Below are positions 37,414-44,190 of a DNA stretch of 64,000 bases, one piece after another. This DNA comes from Verrucomicrobiaceae bacterium E54 (lineage in GTDB: Bacteria; Verrucomicrobiota; Verrucomicrobiia; Verrucomicrobiales; Akkermansiaceae). The stretch's first letter is position 1; the number at the start of each line of letters is the position of its first letter. The notes under the pieces were generated by a model. It had not been told where the DNA came from, searched no databases, and was given only the letters and a program-made list of their open reading frames with translations. The stretch lies in the NCBI GenBank assembly GCA_022548915.1, contig JAKZES010000009.1, positions 1 to 64,000 of the forward strand, given 5' to 3'. The translations under genes and the position numbers were made by a program.

Positions 37414-37809
37414 CTATTTCGGCATCAGGTCGATCCCAAACTGACGCAGAACCACCACGGTCAGCCAGAAGCAGCCGACGGTGATCAGGCAGTTCAGCCC
37501 GAGCGCCGGCCAGAAACCCCAGCCCGCCCGAAGCATCCACGGCAGGATCAGGAACATCGGCAGGGTCGGCAGCACGAACCAGAAGGTGCCTTCCGCGTGG
37601 TTGGCGATGCGCTCGCTGCCCTGCTTGCCGGCCTGCATCCACACCATCGCGATCAGCGAGGTGAGCGGAAGGGCTATCAGGAGGGCCGAAAGCCGGTCGC
37701 TGACGACCTGGATCTTGGTCACGAAAAGGATCACCAGCGCCGTGACGACCAGCTTCACCGCGTCCATTGCCGAGAAACTGAAGACTCTTTCCCAATCGAT
37801 CTTGCTCAT
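37414..37809 (-). CDS. DUF3147 family membrane protein
   Basis: 131 aa with four predicted transmembrane helices. The pattern KLVVTALVILFVTKI, then ALLIALPLTSLIAMVWM, a loop with EGTFWFVLPTLPMFLILPWML, and ALGLNCLITVGCFWL matches the DUF3147 family. These are short inner-membrane proteins of unknown function. It starts at 37809 and diverges from the lipoprotein gene at 37853 across 43 bp. Confidence 0.75.
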   Translation of the reverse strand: MSKIDWERVFSFSAMDAVKLVVTALVILFVTKIQVVSDRLSALLIALPLTSLIAMVWMQAGKQGSERIANHAEGTFWFVLPTLPMFLILPWMLRAGWGFWPALGLNCLITVGCFWLTVVVLRQFGIDLMPK

Positions 37810-37852
37810 GGTCCGACTTGCGACGGGCCGAGCCTGAGGGTAGGGCTGGGGG

Positions 37853-38677
37853 ATGCAAGCTCTCGGTTTACCCGCCCTGCTCCTTTTCTCCGCCCTCGCC
37901 GTGACCTCCTGCGGCCCGTCCGCCCCGGCCGCCGATTCACCGTCGGGCGTGGGTGGAAACCTGAGCGCCGCCGAGAAGAACAAGATCGGACGGAAAATCT
38001 GGCAGAACGAATGCGGCGGAACCATCAACGGACTGACCACCTGGAATGACGGCGAGGAATTCCCCTCGCTCGGCATCGGCCACTTCATCTGGTATCCGGC
38101 CGACTTCCAGGGCCGCTGGGAGGAAAGCTGGCCGAGCTTCGTCAGCTACGCCCGCTCGCGCGGGGCCACGGTGCCCGCCATCGGCACCAACCCGGACGCC
38201 CCCTGGCCCAACAAGGCGGCCTTCCAGGCCCAGTTCAACAGCCCGCCCATCACGGAACTCCGCCAGTGGCTGGCCAATCGCGTGACGCTGCAGACCGACT
38301 TCATCATCGCCCGCTCGCAGGCCGCGCTGCCGAAGATCCTCGACGCCGCGCCGGCCTCCGACCGGAACCGGATCCGCGACAACTACCACAAGGTCGCGAG
38401 CACGGCGAACGGCACCTATGCGCTGATCGACTACGTCAACTTCAAGGGCGACGGCACCAAGGCCACCGAGCGCTACAACGGCCAGGGCTGGGGGCTGCTC
38501 CAGGTGCTGCGAGGGATGAAGAACGTGCCTTCCGGGCAAGCCGCCGCCCGGGAATTCGCCGCCTCGGCCAAGCGTGCCCTCGACCGCCGCATCGCCAACT
38601 CGCCCCCGGCACGCGGCGAGTCACGCTGGCGCGCCGGCTGGCACAACCGCTGCGATACCTACGCCCGCCCGCTCTGA
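37853..38677 (+). CDS. Lipoprotein of unknown function, possibly lysozyme-like
   Basis: 274 aa. The lipobox VTSC ends the signal peptide at about residue 20. The mature protein has ECGGTINGLTTWNDGEEFPS and LGIGHFIWYP, which loosely recalls the Glu...Thr/Gly-x-GH arrangement of lysozyme-like folds; this is weak and may be coincidental. A helical segment (LRQWLANRVTLQTDFIIARSQ) follows. It ends 5 bp before the first pqiA-like gene, so it is probably the first gene of that operon and acts in the envelope. Confidence 0.6.
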   Translation: MQALGLPALLLFSALAVTSCGPSAPAADSPSGVGGNLSAAEKNKIGRKIWQNECGGTINGLTTWNDGEEFPSLGIGHFIWYPADFQGRWEESWPSFVSYARSRGATVPAIGTNPDAPWPNKAAFQAQFNSPPITELRQWLANRVTLQTDFIIARSQAALPKILDAAPASDRNRIRDNYHKVASTANGTYALIDYVNFKGDGTKATERYNGQGWGLLQVLRGMKNVPSGQAAAREFAASAKRALDRRIANSPPARGESRWRAGWHNRCDTYARPL

Positions 38678-38682
38678 GGACC

Positions 38683-39339
38683 ATGCGCCTGATCCAACAT
38701 CACCCCGGACTTCCCTGGCCGCGCCTGCAGCGGGACGAAAAGGTGGCGTGCGAGTTCTGCGACGCCGTCCAATCGGCGCCGCGACTTCGCGAGGGCGAGG
38801 CCGCCTTCTGTGTCCATTGCGGCGAACTCCTCTACCAGAACCGCCCCAACTCCCTCTCCCGCGCCACCGGTTTCTCCATCGCGGCCCTGATCTTCATGGG
38901 AATGGCGCACAGCTTCCCCTTTCTCTCGATGAGCGCCGCGGGCAACCGCAACGAGTTGACTCTGATCGGCTGCGTCGAAGCCCTGGCCGCGGATGATGCC
39001 CCGCTGCTGGCATGCCTCTGCCTGATCTTCACGGTGATCGCCCCGCTGCTTCTCACCACGGCACTGCTCTACCTCTGCGGACCGCTGATGATCGGCCGCG
39101 CGCTCCCCGGCGCCAAGCAGGTCGCCCGGGCCCTGCAGGCTTCCGAACCGTGGTCGATGCTGGAGGTCTTCCTGCTCGGGTTCATCGTCTCGCTGATGAA
39201 ACTCGGGGATGTCGCCGAGATCCAGTTCCACATCGGCCTCGCGGCACTGGTCGCGGTCGTGGTCTCGATCGCCGGTGCCACCGGCGGCATCGACCGGCGG
39301 GAATTGTGGGACCGTCTCGAACTCGCCAACGCCCGATGA
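38683..39339 (+). CDS. pqiA: PqiA/LetA-type membrane protein, first copy
   Basis: 218 aa. An N-terminal zinc ribbon (CEFCDAV...FCVHCGELL) precedes four transmembrane helices. The PNSLSRATGFSIAALIFM stretch and LSMSAAGNRNE match the PqiA domain. In E. coli PqiA and LetA carry two such domains in one chain; here they are two genes. It overlaps the next gene by 4 bp (ATGA). The product probably couples with the MCE protein PqiB to move lipids between membranes. Confidence 0.85.
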   Translation: MRLIQHHPGLPWPRLQRDEKVACEFCDAVQSAPRLREGEAAFCVHCGELLYQNRPNSLSRATGFSIAALIFMGMAHSFPFLSMSAAGNRNELTLIGCVEALAADDAPLLACLCLIFTVIAPLLLTTALLYLCGPLMIGRALPGAKQVARALQASEPWSMLEVFLLGFIVSLMKLGDVAEIQFHIGLAALVAVVVSIAGATGGIDRRELWDRLELANAR

Positions 39340-39950
39340 GCACGCCTTCCTTCGCGGCCGACCAGGGCCTCGCCTCCTGCCACACCTGCGGTCGGCTGAG
39401 TCCCGCCACGGATCACCACTGCCGCCGCTGCGGTGCCAAACTCCACCTGCGCAAGCCGAACAGCCTCGCCCGGACCGTGGCCCTCCTGCTGGCCTCGATC
39501 GCCCTCTACGTTCCGGCCATGTCGCTTCCGGTCATGAACGTGTCGGGCATCGGCAGCGAGGACGGCGGCACCATCATTTCCGGCGTGATCACCTTCTGGG
39601 AAATGGGCTCCTACCCCGTGGCAATCATCATCTTCACCGCCAGTGTCATCATTCCGGTCCTGAAGATCGTGGCCCTGGCCTGGCTGTGTCTCGCCGCCAC
39701 CGGCAAGGTCGGCGGCACCGGCCACCGCCTCGCCCTCACCTACCACGTCACCGAAATCGTCGGCCGCTGGTCGATGATCGACGTGTTCGTCGTCGCCATC
39801 CTCGTCTGCCTCGTCCGGCTCGGCACGCTGATGACGATCACCCCGGGTCCCGCGGCTTTATCCTTCGCCTCGGTCGTCATTCTCACCATGCTTGCCGCGA
39901 TGTCATTCGATCCCCGCCTGCTCTGGGATCGCCAACGCCGGACCTCATGA
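39336..39950 (+). CDS. pqiA: PqiA/LetA-type membrane protein, second copy
   Basis: 204 aa. A zinc ribbon (CHTCGRL...HCRRCGAKL) is followed by KPNSLARTVALLLASIALYVPAMSLPVMNV and further helices, including GSYPVAIIIFTASVIIPVLKI. This is the second PqiA domain. It starts 4 bp inside the first and overlaps pqiB by 4 bp, so the three are translationally coupled. It sits in the inner membrane. Confidence 0.87.
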   Translation: MSTPSFAADQGLASCHTCGRLSPATDHHCRRCGAKLHLRKPNSLARTVALLLASIALYVPAMSLPVMNVSGIGSEDGGTIISGVITFWEMGSYPVAIIIFTASVIIPVLKIVALAWLCLAATGKVGGTGHRLALTYHVTEIVGRWSMIDVFVVAILVCLVRLGTLMTITPGPAALSFASVVILTMLAAMSFDPRLLWDRQRRTS

Positions 39951-41584
39951 GCGACGAAACCCCGAAACCCAAGGTGCGACCGAGGCGCCGCATCAGCTCC
40001 GTGTGGCTGGTGCCGCTGGTGGCCCTTGGCCTCGCCTCATGGCTGGTGTGGCAGGATCGCACCGCCCGCGGACCGCTGGCCACGGTGTTCTTCGAGACGG
40101 CGGAAGGCATCTCCACCGGCAAGACCGAGGTCCGCTGTCGCTCGGTGAAAGTCGGCATCGTCGAGAATGTCCGGCTCTCCGACGATCTCGACGGCGTGCG
40201 GGTGGAACTGCGCATCGACTCCGATTACGAGGATCTGCTCAAGCGGGACAGCCGCTTCTGGGTCGTCCGCCCGCGGGTCTCGACCAGCGCCGTCTCCGGC
40301 CTCGGCACCCTGATCACGGGTGCCTACATCGAACTCGACCCGGCCGAGTCCGGTCCGCGGACGGACTACTTCGCCGGTCTCGAGGAGCCCCCCGTCACGC
40401 CGGCCAACGTCCCCGGGCTGCGGCTTTCCCTGGTCGCCGAAGACGCCGGCTCGCTCAGCGTCGGGGCACCGATCTACCACCGAGGCTACGAGGTCGGACG
40501 GGTCGAGCGAACCACCCTCGATGCCGAGGCCGACGGGGTCCGCTTCGACATCTTCATCGAAAAGGAATACGCCAGCCTGGTGCGCTCCAGCAGCCGCTTC
40601 TGGAACAACAGCGGCATCGAGGTGAGTGCCGGGACCGAGGGCTTCAAGTTCCGCACGCCCACCGTGCAATCGCTGGTCACGGGCGGCGCCTCCTTTTCGA
40701 CCCCGTCGAAATTCCTCGATGCGCCCCCCGCGGAGAACGACATGTCCTTCGCCCTGCACCGGGATGAAGAGGCGGCCCTCTCGACCTTCGAGGCGGATCT
40801 TCGTCTGCTGCTGCTCTTCGCCCAGTCGGTGCGCGGCCTTCGCGCCGATGCCCCGGTCGAGTTTCGCGGGATCCCGCTGGGCCGCGTGGTCGACATCTCC
40901 CTCGACGAAGTGCAACCCGGCGACCGGCGGATTCCGGTGATCATCGAACTCGACTCCAATGCCTTTCGGCGGGCATCGGCGCTCGGCAGGAACGATGAAA
41001 TCGACCTTGCCGGCGCGGTCGAGGCCGGCCTCCGCGCCCGTCTTGCCACCGCGTCGCTGATCACCGGGGCTCTCTACATCGATCTCGATATCTTCCCCGA
41101 TGCCCCCCCGGCGACGGTCGGTCAGCGGGGCGAATACCAGGTAATCCCCACGATATCCTCCGGCCTCGCGCAGTTGGAGGTCCGGGTGAACGCCATCCTG
41201 GCGAAGATCGAGAAACTGCCGCTCGAGGAGTCCCTCGCAAGCTTCCAGGAGGCCGCGGACGAAACGGCGCTGACCCTGGCCGAGTCGCGCAACACCATGA
41301 CCGAGCTGGAGAACACCCTCGCCGAGGTGCGCGGGTTCATCGCCGACGACTCCACCCGCGAGATCCCCGAGAACCTCAACAAGACCCTCGCGGAACTTCA
41401 GACCTCCATCGAATCCCTCGGACCGGGCGGCCCCGTCCAGGGCGATCTGCGCCGGACCCTTGACGAACTCCGGTCCGCCCTGCGGGCCTTCGAGACCCTT
41501 TCGAACACCATCGACGAGAAACCCAACTCGCTGCTCTTCGGGCGCGAATCGTCGGGTGATCCGATTCCCAAGGCCCGTCGCTGA
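39947..41584 (+). CDS. pqiB: PqiB-type MCE-domain protein
   Basis: 545 aa. After a basic N-terminus (KVRPRRRIS) comes one membrane helix (VWLVPLVALGLASWLVW). Three MCE domains follow at residues ~38-135, ~150-250 and ~275-375: EGISTGKTEVRCRSVKVGIV, SLSVGAPIYHRGYEVGRV and LRADAPVEFRGIPLGRVVDI. The C-terminal ~120 residues are helical (NAILAKIEKLPLEE; TMTELENTLAEVRGF), as in PqiB. The protein forms a tube through the periplasm for lipid transfer. The start ATG overlaps the second pqiA gene. Confidence 0.9.
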   Translation: MSDETPKPKVRPRRRISSVWLVPLVALGLASWLVWQDRTARGPLATVFFETAEGISTGKTEVRCRSVKVGIVENVRLSDDLDGVRVELRIDSDYEDLLKRDSRFWVVRPRVSTSAVSGLGTLITGAYIELDPAESGPRTDYFAGLEEPPVTPANVPGLRLSLVAEDAGSLSVGAPIYHRGYEVGRVERTTLDAEADGVRFDIFIEKEYASLVRSSSRFWNNSGIEVSAGTEGFKFRTPTVQSLVTGGASFSTPSKFLDAPPAENDMSFALHRDEEAALSTFEADLRLLLLFAQSVRGLRADAPVEFRGIPLGRVVDISLDEVQPGDRRIPVIIELDSNAFRRASALGRNDEIDLAGAVEAGLRARLATASLITGALYIDLDIFPDAPPATVGQRGEYQVIPTISSGLAQLEVRVNAILAKIEKLPLEESLASFQEAADETALTLAESRNTMTELENTLAEVRGFIADDSTREIPENLNKTLAELQTSIESLGPGGPVQGDLRRTLDELRSALRAFETLSNTIDEKPNSLLFGRESSGDPIPKARR

Positions 41585-41594
41585 CGCTCCTCGC

Positions 41595-41710
41595 CAATGC
41601 CAAATGCTCCAATGCCGAATGCCGAAATGAGATCCTCCGCACCCCTTGCCACGACACGCCGACCGCCTTCGTTTTGGCATTGGTGCCTGGTCATTGGAAA
41701 TTCCTGCCTG
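41595..41710. repeat. Paired 7-bp arrays in inverted orientation (CAATGCC / GGCATTG)
   Basis: The left arm (41595-41630) reads CAATGCC, AAATGCT, C, CAATGCC, GAATGCC, GAAATGA. The right arm (41676-41710) reads GGCATTG, GTGCCTG, GTCATTG, GAAATTC, CTGCCTG. The arms are complementary and flank 45 bp. The right arm encodes part of the pqiC signal peptide (see findings). Confidence 0.85.
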
Positions 41711-42244
41711 CTCGTTCTGGCAGCCGGATCGATCACTTCCTGCGCGCCTTCCAAGTCCTACTATCTCCTCACCCCCGAGGGCCCGGCCCCTTCCGGCGGC
41801 GGGCGCGGGATCGGCGTCGGCCCGGTGGCGGTCGCCGCCTACATCGACCGTCCGAATCTCGTCTTCCAGGAAAGCGGCAACCGCCTGGCCGTCGCCGAGT
41901 CCCACCGCTGGGCCGGCGACCTCGAGGACAATGTCGCGTCCGTCCTCGCCGCCAATCTCGGAAGACGACTCGGCACCGGCAACGTCCGCACCTATCCATG
42001 GTCCGACGACGGCGACCTGACCCGGCAGATCAGCATCGACATCCGCCAGATGCACGGCACGGCCGATGGCGATGCCTTCCTCGAGGCGGCATGGCGCGTT
42101 TACTCGCTCCCCGACCGCCGCATGACGGCCAGCAGGAGTTGGTCGGGTACCGAACCGCTCGAGACCGACGGCTACGACGCCCTTGCCGCCGCCCACTCCC
42201 GGCTTCTCGCCCGGCTTGCCCACGAGATCGGCGGATCGCTCTGA
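41627..42244 (+). CDS. pqiC: PqiC-like ABC transport auxiliary lipoprotein
   Basis: A lipobox (ITSC) follows a hydrophobic stretch, and the mature part starts APSKSYYLLTPEG, the typical PqiC/DUF330 opening (KxYYLL). The IDRPNLVFQESGNRLAVAESHRWAGDL region and Arg/Asp-rich strands also fit the family, which completes the PqiABC lipid-transport complex at the outer membrane. Start choice is difficult: ATGs at 41597, 41612 and 41627 all come from the repeat array; 41627 is taken as the shortest leader (205 aa). No ribosome binding site is evident. It follows pqiB by 42 bp. Confidence 0.82.
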   Translation: MRSSAPLATTRRPPSFWHWCLVIGNSCLLVLAAGSITSCAPSKSYYLLTPEGPAPSGGGRGIGVGPVAVAAYIDRPNLVFQESGNRLAVAESHRWAGDLEDNVASVLAANLGRRLGTGNVRTYPWSDDGDLTRQISIDIRQMHGTADGDAFLEAAWRVYSLPDRRMTASRSWSGTEPLETDGYDALAAAHSRLLARLAHEIGGSL

Positions 42245-42302
42245 GGAGCCCGGTGCCTCAAAAGTCTTGCCTACGGGTCTCCCCCACCCTACCTCCCCGC
42301 GC

Positions 42303-42734
42303 ATGGCCACCGAGACCACCCTCATTCTTTTCAAGCCCGACGCCGTCGCCAAGAACATCGTCGGAACCGTGCTTTCCCGCTTCGAGAAGGAAGGCTTCAA
42401 GATCCGCGCCCTCAAGATGATGTCCCTCAGCGACGAAATCCTCGCCGAGCACTACGCCCACATCGCCGACAAGCCCTTCTTCCCGGACGTCCGTTCGTTC
42501 ATGCAGGAGACTCCGGTGATTGCCATGGTGCTGGAAGGCGAAGACGTGATTTCCAAGGTCCGCGACCTGCTCGGGCCGACCGACTCCAAGGAAGCCGCCG
42601 CCGGCACCATCCGCGGTGATTTCGGCGACAAGGGCGGCGACGCCAAGATGCGCAACGTCTGCCACGCCTCCGACGGCCCGGAAACCGCCACCGCCGAGAT
42701 CCGGCGCTTCTTCCACGAAGGCGAGGTTTACTGA
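42303..42734 (+). CDS. ndk: Nucleoside diphosphate kinase
   Basis: 143 aa. The motifs are TLILFKPDAV at the N-terminus, LSRFEKEGFKI, SDEILAEHY, and the active site NVCHASDGPETA with the phospho-acceptor histidine. The length matches the family. It transfers the gamma-phosphate between nucleotides in the cytoplasm. The gene sits alone, 58 bp after pqiC, and ends with a good terminator. Confidence 0.97.
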   Translation: MATETTLILFKPDAVAKNIVGTVLSRFEKEGFKIRALKMMSLSDEILAEHYAHIADKPFFPDVRSFMQETPVIAMVLEGEDVISKVRDLLGPTDSKEAAAGTIRGDFGDKGGDAKMRNVCHASDGPETATAEIRRFFHEGEVY

Positions 42735-42755
42735 GTCGCACTTACTTCTTTCCTC

Positions 42756-42789
42756 AAACGGCTGGCCCCAACCGGGACCGGCCGTTTTT
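42756..42789 (+). terminator. Rho-independent terminator of ndk
   Basis: AAACGGC-TGG, a 12-nt loop and CC-GGCCGTTTTT form a stem with one G-T pair and a five-T tail, 21 bp after the ndk stop. It lies between ndk and the convergent SBF gene and may serve both. Confidence 0.8.
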
Positions 42790-42795
42790 CGGCAG

Positions 42796-43749
42796 TCACG
42801 GCATTCCCGCCGGCGGCTTTCTCCGCCACCACGCCGCCAGCACACTGCCGATGATGCAGTGATACACCGCGGAGATTGCCGCCGGCACCGGTGCCAGGGC
42901 GAACTCGGCGAAATGCTTGGTCGCCAGGGCCGCACCAAGACCGCTGTTCTGCATCCCGACCTCGATCGAGGCGGTGCGGCGCATCCCCACGTCCCGCCCC
43001 ATCATCCCCATCACCGCATAGCCCACGCCAAACCCCAGCGCGTGCAGCGCGAAGACCGCTACAAACAGCGGCACCCCCGCGGCGGCGATCAAATCACGCT
43101 TCAGCGCGACGATGCAGCCGACGATCAGGACGATCACCAGCACGCTGATCACCGGGCCGATGGCATCCACTCCTTTTCGGACCACCTCGGCCCGCTTGAG
43201 CCTGCCGACGCCTGAATTCACCGCGATCCCCGCCACCAAGGGCAGCAGCACGATCACCAGCATCGACTTGAAAAGCTCGAGGGCATCCACAGGCAGAACC
43301 TTTCCCGCCAGCAACTTGGTCAAGAGGGGCGTCAGTACGACGGCGGCGAAGGTCGAGCACATCGTCATCAGGACGCTGAGCGCCACGTTCGCCCGGGCCA
43401 GATAGCAGATCACGTTGCTCGCGGTTCCACCCGGACAGCAGGCCACCAGGATCAAGCCCAGTGTCAGCTGCGGCTGCAGGGCGAAGGTTTTCGCCACCAG
43501 CCAGCCACTGACCGGCATGATCACGAATTGCGCGGCCACGCCGGCAAACACCGCCTTCGGCTGCCTCGCCACCGCCGCGAAGTCCGCCACGCGCAGGGTC
43601 AGCCCCATGCCCAGCATGATCAACCCGAGGCCCGGGCGGATCCACGGAGCAAACCACGTCCACGCCTCCGGCTGGATCCACGCCCACGCGCAACCCAGCA
43701 CGATCCAAAGCGGGAACGCCGCTGCAAACCATCCGCACCACTTCGTCAC
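42796..43749 (-). CDS. Bile acid:sodium symporter (SBF/BASS) family transporter
   Basis: 317 aa, about ten transmembrane helices. Family signatures include IMLGMGLTLRVADFAAV and LVACCPGGTASNVICYLARANVALSVLMT (the conserved GG-x-x-SN segment lining the transport site), SIEVGMQNSGLGAALA and PAAISAVYHCIIGSVLA. It starts at GTG 43749. BASS proteins import organic anions with sodium at the inner membrane, and the substrate is unknown. Upstream lies a repeat-rich spacer. Confidence 0.88.
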   Translation of the reverse strand: MTKWCGWFAAAFPLWIVLGCAWAWIQPEAWTWFAPWIRPGLGLIMLGMGLTLRVADFAAVARQPKAVFAGVAAQFVIMPVSGWLVAKTFALQPQLTLGLILVACCPGGTASNVICYLARANVALSVLMTMCSTFAAVVLTPLLTKLLAGKVLPVDALELFKSMLVIVLLPLVAGIAVNSGVGRLKRAEVVRKGVDAIGPVISVLVIVLIVGCIVALKRDLIAAAGVPLFVAVFALHALGFGVGYAVMGMMGRDVGMRRTASIEVGMQNSGLGAALATKHFAEFALAPVPAAISAVYHCIIGSVLAAWWRRKPPAGMP

Positions 43750-43787
43750 CGGGCGTTTCTAAGCATTCCCCCCGGCAAGGGAAGCAA

Positions 43788-43814
43788 GGAGCGCCGGTGC
43801 TGAAACCGGCACGC
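43788..43814. repeat. Dispersed small hairpin, copy 3
   Basis: GGAGC, stem GCCGGTG, loop CTGA, stem AACCGGC, ACGC. The stem has one mismatch compared with other copies. Confidence 0.7.
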
Positions 43815-43933
43815 ATGCTCATCGGCTCCTGATACCCCTCAAAACCCGACCTCACGTCCAAACGGCACCCCCGGCAGGGTGCAACTGAAAATGGTGGGCG
43901 GAGCGAGTCGGCGTAATCGGCATGCGGCGGACT

Positions 43934-44003
43934 GTGGCCGGGCCTTCCAGGCCCGTGGCCCGGATCGACATTCGTGATGCCGGGCCTGAAAGACCCGGCC
44001 ACC
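43934..44003. repeat. Double hairpin with outer complementary arms
   Basis: GTGGCCGGG at the left pairs with CCCGGCCAC at the right. Inside are the small hairpin GGGCCT-TCC-AGGCCC and the near-copy GGGCCTGAAAGACCC. This resembles a bipartite REP element. Confidence 0.65.
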
Positions 44004-44035
44004 TGCCGCTGCCCGCCACTTCCAGTTGCCCCCCC

Positions 44036-44069
44036 GGCACCCACGGCACCCACGGCACCCACGGCACCC
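44036..44069. repeat. 9-bp tandem repeat, 3.8 copies of GGCACCCAC
   Basis: Three perfect GGCACCCAC units and a partial fourth (GGCACCC). It sits within the gene-free spacer. Confidence 0.85.
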
Positions 44070-44078
44070 TTCCTTGAC

Positions 44079-44103
44079 ATGCCGGTTTCACAACCGGCGC
44101 TCC
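44079..44103. repeat. Dispersed small hairpin, copy 4 (inverted)
   Basis: In reverse complement: GGAGC, stem GCCGGTT, loop GTGA, stem AACCGGC. The same family as 17963, opposite orientation to the copy at 43788. Confidence 0.75.
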
Positions 44104-44120
44104 ACCCTCAGCCCACAACC

Positions 44121-44146
44121 ATTGCTGCTAAAAAATTAGCAGCAAT
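44121..44146. other. Perfect 11-bp AT-rich inverted repeat
   Basis: ATTGCTGCTAA and TTAGCAGCAAT flank AAAA, 45 bp downstream of the fusion gene's stop. On the minus strand the loop is TTTT. It lacks a U-tract, so it may be a weak terminator or a binding site. Confidence 0.45.
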
Positions 44147-44190
44147 CCATCCGCACCCCGATGGGGCATTCCGTGGCTCACTCCGTGGGC

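Larger units (their letters stand above)
43750..44190. other. Repeat-rich spacer without genes
   Basis: This 441-bp stretch holds at least five repeat or hairpin elements (annotated below) and no credible ORF. It separates the SBF transporter from the UPF0489/CapA fusion gene. Confidence 0.6.
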
